Shown: one piece after another, positions 17,238 to 24,580 of the stretch
Layout: each line of letters starts with the position of its first letter
Position numbering within the stretch: the stretch's first letter is position 1
From: Metallococcus carri
GTDB lineage: Bacteria; Actinomycetota; Actinomycetes; Actinomycetales; Dermatophilaceae
Direction: 5' to 3'
NCBI RefSeq assembly: GCF_011440275.1
Contig: NZ_JAAOIV010000001.1
Location: 186,001 to 250,000 of the forward strand
DNA: 64,000 bases
Made by a program: the position numbers and the translations under genes
The notes under the pieces: model-generated
Databases searched by the model: none
The model's input: the letters and a program-made list of their open reading frames with translations, nothing else
What the model was told of the DNA's origin: nothing

Positions 17238-18073
17238 CGGTCCCGACCAGCCCGTCGAGCCGCCGTTCCAGCCTAGCGAGTCGACGGTGGGCGGTGATCA
17301 CGGCGGTGGCCGGGACGGTGTTCATCGCCGGCGGCGCGTTCTGGCTGTCGTTCACGGCGCTGGCGGACCTGGCCGTCCGCTCCGGGGTCGGCGGCTCGCA
17401 GGCGTGGGCGTGGCCGCTGATCGTCGACGGCATCATCGTCGTGGCCACCGTCGCCGTCGTCGCCCTGGCCGGCCAGCGGTCGGCGTGGTACCCGTGGGCG
17501 CTGCTGATCGGCGGCGCTCTGGTGTCGGTGACCGCCAACGCGATCCACGCCGTGGTGGCTGCCGATGCGGACGTGCCCGGGGTGCTGGCGGCTGCGGTGG
17601 CGGCGGTGCCGCCAGTGGTGCTGCTGGCGATCACCCACCTGACCGTCATCCTCACCCGACCGCAACTCGCCGCCGAGGTGCCTGCATCCACCGACGAGTC
17701 CGCGATCGAGGTCGCAGCGATCGAGGAGTCCGGTTCGAACGCAGCGTGGGAGCCGGTATCGGCGGTGACACCCGCGGATCTCGGGGAAGCCACCGCACTG
17801 TCGGCGCCGACCCCGCAGGAGAACGACCCCGTCGCAGCTCCCGGCACGAGGCAGGCATCAGCGGACGGGCGCGCTGACCCGCAGGTCGATGCCGCGGCGG
17901 AGTCGCCCGACCGGCGGGCGCGGGCGGCGGCGCTGCGCGGGCAGGGCTGGTCGAACAAGAAGATCGCCCGGGAACTGGGCGTGCACCCGTCCACGGTGGG
18001 CCGGTGGTTCACCAGCGCGCACCTTCCCGATACCACCGAACACGTCGATGCCGAGGAGGCGAGGGACGCATGA
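17234..18073 (+). CDS. DUF2637 membrane protein with C-terminal HTH
   Basis: The ATG at 17234 overlaps the Prim-Pol stop and gives 279 residues. Four hydrophobic helices fill residues 15-140 (AVITAVAGTVFIAGGAFWLSF is the first). This matches DUF2637, a domain common in actinobacterial plasmids and ICEs. After a variable linker, residues about 218-260 form a resolvase/sigma-type helix-turn-helix: AALRGQGWSNKKIARELGVH, then STVGRWF. A membrane-anchored DNA-binding protein fits a spread- or transfer-associated role. The precise function is unknown. Confidence 0.8.
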   Translation: MTVPTSPSSRRSSLASRRWAVITAVAGTVFIAGGAFWLSFTALADLAVRSGVGGSQAWAWPLIVDGIIVVATVAVVALAGQRSAWYPWALLIGGALVSVTANAIHAVVAADADVPGVLAAAVAAVPPVVLLAITHLTVILTRPQLAAEVPASTDESAIEVAAIEESGSNAAWEPVSAVTPADLGEATALSAPTPQENDPVAAPGTRQASADGRADPQVDAAAESPDRRARAAALRGQGWSNKKIARELGVHPSTVGRWFTSAHLPDTTEHVDAEEARDA

Positions 18074-18516
18074 ATCCCGATCGCGACCACCAGCAGCAGG
18101 AACGTCGCCGGCGACCGCGACCGCCGATGCCGGAGACCGACCACCCGCCGTCGACGCCAGCCGAGCAGGTCGAGACACCGCCGGCCGAGAAGACCGAGAC
18201 ACCAGAGGCAGTGCGAGCGGCGAGGATCGCCGGCCTCAGGGGCAACAGCCGTGAGCGGCTCGCCCACGATGCGGGCCTGCGTGCGCGGGGGGTGGAGTGG
18301 GTGCGGCCTACCGACCTGCTTGCCCGCCAGGGTGCGGCGCTGGCGGGGCGGGGCATCGACTTCGAGGTCGAGTTGGCTCGCCGCACCCGCACCCGCACCG
18401 CCACGAACACCGGTGTGCGGGGGTTCGGGGATCGGGCGCGCCGATTGCCGCCGCTGTCGGCCTTCGGCCGCAGCAGGACAACTCAGTCCGTTCCGTCGCG
18501 GTCGCCGGTCGGATGA
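18070..18516 (+). CDS. hypothetical conjugative-element protein, proline/arginine-rich
   Basis: The gene starts at ATG 18070 in a four-base overlap with the DUF2637 gene and encodes 148 residues. The first 50 residues are rich in Pro, Glu and Arg and probably disordered. The middle contains RIAGLRGNSRERLAHDAGLR and WVRPTDLLARQGAALAGRGIDF, helical and charged. I know no domain for it. Position and overlap suggest a small accessory protein of the replication and mobilisation operon. Confidence 0.6.
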   Translation: MNPDRDHQQQERRRRPRPPMPETDHPPSTPAEQVETPPAEKTETPEAVRAARIAGLRGNSRERLAHDAGLRARGVEWVRPTDLLARQGAALAGRGIDFEVELARRTRTRTATNTGVRGFGDRARRLPPLSAFGRSRTTQSVPSRSPVG

Positions 18517-18571
18517 GCTGAGCAGGTGAGAGGTCATGAGCACCACCCGGGCAGGCAGCATGGACGTCGTC

Positions 18572-18601
18572 GTTGGGGACGGCGTGCGCACCTGCCTGTC
18601 A
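18572..18601 (+). promoter_or_regulatory. recurrent element leader motif, copy 2
   Basis: GTTGGGGACGGCGTGCGCAC is followed by CTGCCTGTCA, ending just before the ribosome site AGGAGGTGC of the gene starting at 18617. It shares the GTTGG, CGTGC, ACCTG and CTG-CA blocks of the other copies. Confidence 0.4.
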
Positions 18602-18616
18602 GGAGGTGCCCCCACC

Positions 18617-19510
18617 ATGACCGAGAACACCCATACCACCCATCGCCAGAGAACCGAGAGCGGCGAGGATTTCACGAGCAGCGAAGGTCTACGCACGCTA
18701 CTGACTCGCCTCCACGATGCCGGGCCGGGTGCGTGGGAGCACGACCGGACCGCCGCGGCACTAATGGCCTACGCGGCGGAGAAGTACGCGCCCCTGGCGC
18801 ATAAGCACGGCCTGGACCCCTGGGAGGCCGCCACCGCGGCGTTCGACGTGATGCGCACCCAAGCTGTCCGCACGGCGAATGATCCGTGGGCGGTGGTCAC
18901 CCACGCGGTGCGGATCACCTGCATCTTCGAAGAACGCGCCCAAGGACTCCTGTGCTCGGTCCACCAGGCACGCCGCCCGCATATCTCAGCCTTCCACGAC
19001 CCCGAACGCTTCTCCGACCGGGAGAACCCGCTGGCCGACTACCACCCCGCATTCCAGAGCACCGATGACACCCCGGCCACAGATGAGGAGAACGACGGCA
19101 CGCCAGCGTCGTCGCGGGCGCGCACGTCGGCGGGCTCCACGGTTGAGGACGCGATCACGCTGTTCACGCTGCTGGACTGGCCGCCAGCCACGGCGCGCGC
19201 CGGGATCGAGCACGTGTGCGGGGTGCTGACCAAGACCGGCACCCGCCAGGCCACCTACGAGGCGCTGCGCCGCGACAAGCACGCCCGCGCCCTGCTCGAC
19301 ATCCCCGGCCACTCATGGACTTCGCTGTTGAAGGCGCTGCTCGGTAACCCCCACCCCGCCTACGCCGCCACGACCGCGGGGCGGGGCGTGCTGCTGCGGC
19401 TGCTGATCGGCGAAAGCCTGCCGGTGCTGCTGCGCGACGACGACCTCGTGCTCACCATCTCCCTCGCCTCCCCCGGTAGCCGGAATCCCCGTGGGGGCGG
19501 GTCGCGATGA
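18617..19510 (+). CDS. hypothetical conjugative-element protein
   Basis: I prefer ATG 18617 because AGGAGGTGC lies at the right distance. An upstream ATG at 18536 in the same frame would make the leader motif coding. The product has 297 residues. It appears all-helical and soluble, with WEATAAAFDVMRTQAVR and DPWAVVTHAVRITCIFEERA in the first half, an acidic disordered linker near the middle, and a second helical domain (ALLDIPGHSWTSLLKALLG). No family is recognised. It overlaps the ParB-like gene by four bases, so it is likely part of the same operon. Confidence 0.65.
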   Translation: MTENTHTTHRQRTESGEDFTSSEGLRTLLTRLHDAGPGAWEHDRTAAALMAYAAEKYAPLAHKHGLDPWEAATAAFDVMRTQAVRTANDPWAVVTHAVRITCIFEERAQGLLCSVHQARRPHISAFHDPERFSDRENPLADYHPAFQSTDDTPATDEENDGTPASSRARTSAGSTVEDAITLFTLLDWPPATARAGIEHVCGVLTKTGTRQATYEALRRDKHARALLDIPGHSWTSLLKALLGNPHPAYAATTAGRGVLLRLLIGESLPVLLRDDDLVLTISLASPGSRNPRGGGSR

Positions 19511-20520
19511 GCGCGCCGGCGGGGTTCATCGAGCTGGAACGCACCGTCGCCTCTATCCAGGTCGGGCGCCGACACCGCACCGAGCTGGGCGACATCGACG
19601 ACCTGGCGGCCTCCATCGACCGCGACGGCCTCCTCCAACCCATCACCATCACCCCCGACGGCGTGCTCGTGTGCGGGGCCAGGAGGCTGACCGCGATCAA
19701 ACAGCTCGGCTGGAAGACCGTCAACGTGTGGGTCCGCTCCGGCATCTCCGACCGGCTCGGGCACCTGCTGGCCGAGCAGGGCGACAACGTCCTGCACAAA
19801 CCCCTGACCCAGACCGAGGCCGCCGCCCTCTACCGGGAGCTGAAGGCGCTGATGGCCGAGGACGCCGCCCGCCGGCAGGCCGCGGCCCGGTTCAGTGCGG
19901 CGAAACAGCCGGGAGGTGACGGTGGTGCAAATTGTGCACCACCGTCAACTGGCGCCTCCGGGAAGACCCGGGAGCAGGCGGCGGCGATGGTCCCGGGCGG
20001 TGCGTCCCACACCACGCTGGACAAGATCAGCTACCTCCAGCAGCTTGCTGACGACACCGCCCAACCGGCCGAGCTACGCCAATACGTGGCCAGCGAGCTG
20101 GCGCGGATCGACGCCGGTGCCGCCGTCGATCCGCTCTACCGGCACATCCACGATCTCGCCGAGACGGCCAGGAACCAGCGCGAGGCGGACCTGCACCAGC
20201 TCGCCGCCGACGCGCTCGCACGCGCGAAGACCGCGACAGCGAAGAAGCGCACCCCCCGGTCCACGGCTCCAGCCGACGACGATGCTGCGCCGGTGCGGTA
20301 TCCGGTGCGGGCGTTCGTGCTGACCTGGACCGAACTGGCCGACTGGTGGACCCACTACGACGCCGAGCAGCTCGCCGCCGAACTCACCGACGAGCAGATC
20401 GAGTCCTTCCTGACCGCCGCCGAGGGCACCAGCAGGTTCGCCGAGGAACTGCGTACCGCCCGTGATCGCCGGGCGGGCCACGAGACCCCGCCCGCACGGG
20501 GGCACCTGCGCGCCCTCTGA
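19507..20520 (+). CDS. ParB-N-domain (ParB/RepB/Spo0J-like) protein
   Basis: The protein has 337 residues. Residues 15-105 form a ParB N-terminal nuclease-like domain: LAASIDRDGLLQPITIT, the GARRLTAIKQLGW box, and LAEQGDNVLHKPLTQTEAA. Next comes a helical region with a candidate DNA-recognition helix (KTREQAAAMVPGGASHTTLDK). The last 100 residues are helical and include LTWTELADWWTHYDAEQLA. No ParA partner is visible. It may act in copy maintenance of the circular form or as an operon regulator. A 31-bp palindrome lies within its coding sequence between the two domains. Confidence 0.82.
   Translation: MSAPAGFIELERTVASIQVGRRHRTELGDIDDLAASIDRDGLLQPITITPDGVLVCGARRLTAIKQLGWKTVNVWVRSGISDRLGHLLAEQGDNVLHKPLTQTEAAALYRELKALMAEDAARRQAAARFSAAKQPGGDGGANCAPPSTGASGKTREQAAAMVPGGASHTTLDKISYLQQLADDTAQPAELRQYVASELARIDAGAAVDPLYRHIHDLAETARNQREADLHQLAADALARAKTATAKKRTPRSTAPADDDAAPVRYPVRAFVLTWTELADWWTHYDAEQLAAELTDEQIESFLTAAEGTSRFAEELRTARDRRAGHETPPARGHLRAL
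19917..19947. repeat. 31-bp perfect palindrome inside the ParB-like gene
   Basis: Left arm TGACGGTGGTGCA (19917-19929), spacer AATTG, right arm TGCACCACCGTCA (19935-19947): 13 perfectly complementary bases each side. The coding reading is a non-conserved Gly/Pro/Ala linker, so the protein sequence does not demand it. It could be a centromere-like binding site for the ParB-like product, an operator, or an RNA hairpin. Confidence 0.6.
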
Positions 20521-20535
20521 GCATTCGGGCGACTG

Positions 20536-20562
20536 CGGGTGCTCGTGGTGCACCTACCGGGC
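20536..20562 (+). promoter_or_regulatory. recurrent element leader motif, copy 3
   Basis: GGGTGCTCGTGGTGCACCTA and the following CCGGGC run directly up to the ATG at 20563. It keeps the GTGCACCT core and a following GGC, but sits closer to the start codon than other copies. Confidence 0.3.
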
Positions 20563-21261
20563 ATGAAGACTCCCGACCTGTCTGCCCCGCGTTCGCGTCA
20601 CCGGCTGATCGCCGCCCTCGCCGCCCTCGTGGCGGTCCTGGTGCTGGCCGGTGTCGGCGTCTACGGCCTCCTCGCCGGACCACCCACCGGCAGCACGGTT
20701 GAGACCGAGCCTGGACCAGGTATTACTGCCTCCAGCCATCCGGTGCCCGGTGATCCGGCGCCGACCGCGACCCCGCGTCTGCCGACGGTGCGGGCCTCGG
20801 CTGATCCGGCGACCTTCGCCCGCAACGTCGCGACGGCGCTGTTCGCCTGGGACACGGCCAGCGGGTTCATGCCCCTGGACTACACCTCGGTCGTCCTCGC
20901 CGTCGGCGACCCCTCGGGTGCGGAGCAGGCCGGCCTTGCCTCCGACATCGCCACCTACCTGCCGAACCGGGACGCCTGGATCGAGCTGCGCCACTACGCC
21001 ACCGCCCAGCACCTGACCATCGACGACACCTATGTGCCCGATGCCTGGGATGCGGCCCTCGAACAGGCACAACCGGGCCAGCTCGCCGAGGGCACCATCG
21101 CCTACACGATCGAGGGCACCCGCCACCGCGAAGGGGTCTGGAACGACGAGACCGTCACCTCCGAGCATCCGGTGGCGTTCACCGTGTTCCTCGTCTGCGC
21201 ACCGACCTACGACACCTGCCACCTGCTGCGGCTGTCCCAGCTCGACAACCCCCTCCGATAG
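20563..21261 (+). CDS. single-pass membrane protein, possible VirB8/TcpC-like transfer component
   Basis: From ATG 20563 the product has 232 residues. There is a short cytoplasmic tail, one membrane helix (LIAALAALVAVLVLAGVGVYG), a Pro/Thr-rich linker and then an extracytoplasmic domain of about 150 residues (ATFARNVATALFAWDTASGF, VAFTVFLVCAPTYDTCHLLR). This layout and an alpha/beta C-terminal domain resemble VirB8/TcpC assembly factors of Gram-positive conjugation machines. The sequence match is not strong enough for certainty. It precedes the cell-wall hydrolase by 15 bp, so the two are probably co-transcribed. Confidence 0.6.
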   Translation: MKTPDLSAPRSRHRLIAALAALVAVLVLAGVGVYGLLAGPPTGSTVETEPGPGITASSHPVPGDPAPTATPRLPTVRASADPATFARNVATALFAWDTASGFMPLDYTSVVLAVGDPSGAEQAGLASDIATYLPNRDAWIELRHYATAQHLTIDDTYVPDAWDAALEQAQPGQLAEGTIAYTIEGTRHREGVWNDETVTSEHPVAFTVFLVCAPTYDTCHLLRLSQLDNPLR

Positions 21262-21276
21262 GCCGGAGGTGCGCTC

Positions 21277-22932
21277 ATGGTGAAGAAGCTCGCTCTGGCC
21301 GCTCTCGCGCTGGTGTTCCTGGCGCCGTCGCTGGTGCTGGTCGGGGTCGGGGTGGTGATGAACCCTGCTGCCTCGGCCTCCTGCACCGTGGCTGGCACAA
21401 GCGTCAGGGGCGGCGACGTCCCCGACGAGCTGGAGGTCACCACCGCCAACGGTGAGACCTTCACGCTGAACAATCAGCAGCTCACGCATGCGGCGACGAT
21501 CATCGAGACCGGGTCCGGCATCGACGGCATCACGCATGACGGGCTAGCGATTGCGCTGATGGCGGCGCTGACCGAATCCACCCTGCGGATGCTGTCCAAC
21601 ACGAGCGTCTATCCGGAGTCGGCGGACTATCCCAACGACGGCGACGGTTCCGACCACGACTCCCTGGGGTTGTTTCAGATGCGGCCGCAGTCCGGGTGGG
21701 GCACCGTCGCCGAGCTGATGGACCCGACGTATCAGGCGCAGGCGTTCTTCGGCGGACCCACCGGCCCCAACCACCCCTCACCGCGTGGCCTGTTGGACAT
21801 TCCCGGCTGGGAGCAGATGGACAAAGGCGAAGCCGCCCAAGCCGTCGAGGTGTCCGCCTACCCCGACCGGTACCGCAACCACGAGCCCGTCGCCGAGACC
21901 ATCCTGACCACCCTCACCGGCACCACCACGACAGCCAGCGCGGGCGCCTCGACCGGCGACGCCACGGTTCCGGCCGTGCAGACTGTTGCTGCGGAGTCCT
22001 CGCGGGTGGTGTTCCCGGTGCCCGCGGGCACCTGGGTGCTGACCAGCGAGTACGGGCCGCGGGTCCATCCGATCTCCGGGGAGAGTTCGTTCCACACCGG
22101 CACCGACTTCGCAGCCCCGGACGGCACCCCGATCCTCGCGGCCGCCGACGGCACCGTCACCGTCGCCGAGTTCTCCGGCGGCTACGGCGGGCTCATCGTC
22201 ATCGAACACACCCTCAACGGGCAGACCGTCGCGACCGCGTACGGGCACATGTGGGAGACCGGCATCCACGTCCAACCCGGCGACACCGTCACCGCCGGCC
22301 AGCACATCGGCGACATCGGCTCCTCCGGCAACAGCACCGGGCCGCATCTGCATTTCGAGGTCCGGACCGGCGGCACCGACGGCGAGCACACCGACCCCGC
22401 CGCCTGGCTCAACGCGCATGACGCCGCCGACCTGCCCGAACCCGAGACCGGCACCCCCGCCGGCTGCGACCCCGCCACCGCGACCCCCGGCGGTGACCCT
22501 GCCCCGGTCGACGGTGAGCCGGACCGCCTCGTCGACGACCCCACCTCCGGGGGGCAGATCACCGCTCGGATGCTGCACCTGTACCAGCAGGGCACCGCCG
22601 CCTTCTCCGACACCTCCTGGGCCTGCTACTCACCGCGGCGCGGCACCCGCTCCGAACACCCCCTGGGGCGGGCCTGTGACCTGACCTTCGGCAACGCCAT
22701 CGGCCAGCACCCCACCCCGGCGCAGCTCGAAGCCGGCTGGGAGGTCACCAACTGGATGAAGGACCACGCCGAAACCCTCGGGGTCGAATACCTGATCTGG
22801 CAGGGCAAGATCTGGTCCCTGGCCCGCGACGCCGAGGGTTGGCGCGACTACACCGGCGGCGGCATGCATGACCCCGGCGACGTCACCGGCGGCCACTACG
22901 ACCACCTCCATGTCACCGTTCGGTCCAACTAG
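21277..22932 (+). CDS. bifunctional cell-wall hydrolase: lysozyme-like plus M23 endopeptidase
   Basis: The protein has 551 residues, with an N-terminal membrane or signal segment (residues 5-28). Residues about 70-200 are a lysozyme-like domain (ALMAALTESTLRML, SLGLFQMRPQSGWGT). Residues about 245-380 are an M23 (LytM) endopeptidase with zinc ligands H273 and D277 (HTGTDF) and H357/H359 (HLHF). The C-terminal 150 residues match a conserved actinobacterial domain ending in GGHYDHLHVTV. It would open the peptidoglycan for the transfer apparatus, like VirB1 or TcpG. Its stop codon lies within the inverted repeat of the next mobile unit, yet the C-terminus looks complete. Confidence 0.88.
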   Translation: MVKKLALAALALVFLAPSLVLVGVGVVMNPAASASCTVAGTSVRGGDVPDELEVTTANGETFTLNNQQLTHAATIIETGSGIDGITHDGLAIALMAALTESTLRMLSNTSVYPESADYPNDGDGSDHDSLGLFQMRPQSGWGTVAELMDPTYQAQAFFGGPTGPNHPSPRGLLDIPGWEQMDKGEAAQAVEVSAYPDRYRNHEPVAETILTTLTGTTTTASAGASTGDATVPAVQTVAAESSRVVFPVPAGTWVLTSEYGPRVHPISGESSFHTGTDFAAPDGTPILAAADGTVTVAEFSGGYGGLIVIEHTLNGQTVATAYGHMWETGIHVQPGDTVTAGQHIGDIGSSGNSTGPHLHFEVRTGGTDGEHTDPAAWLNAHDAADLPEPETGTPAGCDPATATPGGDPAPVDGEPDRLVDDPTSGGQITARMLHLYQQGTAAFSDTSWACYSPRRGTRSEHPLGRACDLTFGNAIGQHPTPAQLEAGWEVTNWMKDHAETLGVEYLIWQGKIWSLARDAEGWRDYTGGGMHDPGDVTGGHYDHLHVTVRSN

Positions 22933-22937
22933 CAATT

Positions 22938-22954
22938 ATTACATTAGATGTAAT
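22938..22954. repeat. palindromic recombinase box, left end
   Basis: ATTACAT-tag-ATGTAAT: seven-base perfect arms with a three-base centre, overlapping the end of the CTAGCAATTATT terminal repeat. Confidence 0.6.
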
Positions 22955-23058
22955 CGACCAGGGCTGGGATCGTGCGGATTCCCTGGTCAGGCAAGGGTAT
23001 CAGTGGGCGACAGTTGGGCGCTGCGAAGCGGCTCGTGACCGGGGGGACGCGCCACTGC

Positions 23059-23094
23059 TTACATTAGATGTTCTTTTCTTACATTAGATGTAAG
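23059..23094. repeat. tandem palindromic boxes upstream of the tyrosine recombinase
   Basis: TTACATTAGATGTTC (23059-23073) and the perfect palindrome CTTACAT-TAG-ATGTAAG (23078-23094) are 20 bp apart, directly before the recombinase start at 23104. They can be recombinase or HTH-protein binding sites and would overlap the promoter, suggesting autoregulation. Confidence 0.6.
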
Positions 23095-23103
23095 ACTATC
23101 GGG

Positions 23104-24225
23104 GTGGACTTCGAGGACGGGAACCGGCCTGGATCGGTGACGGCGCTGCGGCCGGGCAACGTGTCGTTGCTGCGCCCGGTGGAGCAGGTCTTCGATGACA
23201 TGCTGGCCGGCTGGTCGGCGCAGCAGTCCTCGCGGATGCTGAATGCGAAGACGATCGGGGCGCGACTGGCGCAGGTGCGCCGGTTCGCCGGGTTCTGCGG
23301 GAGCCTGCCGTGGGAGTGGACTCCTGCCGACATCGAGGAGTGGACGACCGAGCTGGTCTCCGGCGACAAGCCCTGCTCGCACGGCACGATCCGCTCTTAT
23401 CAGAACGCGGTCGCGTTGTTCTGCGACTTCCTCACCGACCGTCGTTACGGGTGGGTGGAGCGGTGCGAGGAGCTGTTCGGCACCCACCCGGTGCAGGTCT
23501 GCCACGAGTGGAACACCGCGATCCACACGGGCGATCACGAGGCACGCCCGACGGTGCGACCTCTGTCGCGGATCGAGGTGCAAACCTTCTTCGACTACGC
23601 CGACGATCGCGTCGACCAGGCCCGCACACGCGGGAAGAAGGGCTGGAAGTCGGTATTCCGCGACGCGACGCTGTTCAAGATGATCTACGCTTTCGGGCTG
23701 CGTCGTCGTGAGGTCGGGATGCTGGACCTTCATGACTTCACCCGCAACCCGACCGCGACCGAGTTCGGCCGGTTCGGGGTCTGCAACGTCCGGTGGGGCA
23801 AAGCCAGCCGTGGCTCTCAACCCCGGCGTCGCGCGGTGCTGGCGGTGTTCGACTGGACCCGCCCGGTGATTGAGGAATACGTCACCGAGGTGCTGCCCCT
23901 GTTCGACACGGCCGGCAGCGGGATGCTCTGGCCGACCGAGCGACAATCCAGGGTCAGCGGGAGCTACATCGGGCTACGGTTCGCCGAGTACCGCGACGAG
24001 CTCGGCTTCGACCCCGCCCTGCACCCGCACTGCCTGCGGCACTCCTATGTGACGCATCTGATCGAGGACGGCTTCGACCCGCTGTTCGTGCAGCAGCAGG
24101 TCGGGCACCGCTGGGGATCGACCACCGCCCTCTACACCGGCGTCTCCGGCGACTACCGGAACCGCACCCTGCGCCGCGCTCTGGACGCGGCGTTCACTCC
24201 ACCATCGGCGATCGAGGAAGGCTGA
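23104..24225 (+). CDS. tyrosine recombinase/integrase
   Basis: From GTG 23104 the product has 373 residues. An N-terminal SAM-like core-binding domain (residues 25-130) precedes the catalytic domain. Catalytic residues are visible in order: arginine in YAFGLRRREVG, HPHCLRH (HxxR), VGHRW, and the tyrosine in TTALYTG. All key residues are present, so it should be active. An earlier in-frame start at 23068 would lie inside the palindromic boxes. The gene ends five bases before the HTH gene and is presumably co-transcribed with it. Confidence 0.9.
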   Translation: MDFEDGNRPGSVTALRPGNVSLLRPVEQVFDDMLAGWSAQQSSRMLNAKTIGARLAQVRRFAGFCGSLPWEWTPADIEEWTTELVSGDKPCSHGTIRSYQNAVALFCDFLTDRRYGWVERCEELFGTHPVQVCHEWNTAIHTGDHEARPTVRPLSRIEVQTFFDYADDRVDQARTRGKKGWKSVFRDATLFKMIYAFGLRRREVGMLDLHDFTRNPTATEFGRFGVCNVRWGKASRGSQPRRRAVLAVFDWTRPVIEEYVTEVLPLFDTAGSGMLWPTERQSRVSGSYIGLRFAEYRDELGFDPALHPHCLRHSYVTHLIEDGFDPLFVQQQVGHRWGSTTALYTGVSGDYRNRTLRRALDAAFTPPSAIEEG

Positions 24226-24230
24226 CCATC

Positions 24231-24572
24231 ATGACGAAGACCGTGGCCTATCGCTGGCACGTCCGCAAGGTGATGAACGAGCACGGCATGCAGTCCACCA
24301 CCGACCTGGTGCCGCTGCTGGCCGAACGAGGCGTGGTGATGACCTCCACGCAGGTCTACCGGATCGTGACCGGGCAGCCCGAGCGGTTGAACATGCGGTT
24401 CCTGGCCGCGCTCTGCGACATCTTCGATGTCACACCGAACGACCTGATCGAGCCCTACGTCGCGACCAACTCCCGGCGCGGCCGCAAGACCGGCACCACC
24501 GGGGCGGCCACGCCGTCGAAGCCGAGCAAGAACCGTCCGACTCGCGCGGTCATCAGACCGGCCGGGGACTGA
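24231..24572 (+). CDS. Xre/Cro-type helix-turn-helix protein
   Basis: The protein has 113 residues with GAGGAAGG before the ATG. The DNA-binding domain covers residues 8-75 (LVPLLAERGVVMTSTQVYRIV, broken by a turn, then LAALCDIFDVTPNDLIEPY). A basic tail rich in Arg, Lys and Thr follows. It lies between the two recombinase genes, a fixed position in this kind of cassette, and is likely the regulator or an architectural partner of recombination. Confidence 0.8.
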   Translation: MTKTVAYRWHVRKVMNEHGMQSTTDLVPLLAERGVVMTSTQVYRIVTGQPERLNMRFLAALCDIFDVTPNDLIEPYVATNSRRGRKTGTTGAATPSKPSKNRPTRAVIRPAGD

Positions 24573-24580
24573 TCGACTGA

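Noticed and set aside
16346-17877. Long open frames overlapping the Prim-Pol and DUF2637 genes in other frames
   Set aside because: They are Arg/Pro/Gly-rich shadow frames of high-GC DNA, with no domains. The Prim-Pol and DUF2637 frames carry clear motifs and overlapping start/stop codons.
20554-22578. Minus-strand frames of 266-327 codons opposite the VirB8-like and wall-hydrolase genes
   Set aside because: They are antisense shadows, low in complexity, with no ribosome sites, and lie opposite well-supported genes.
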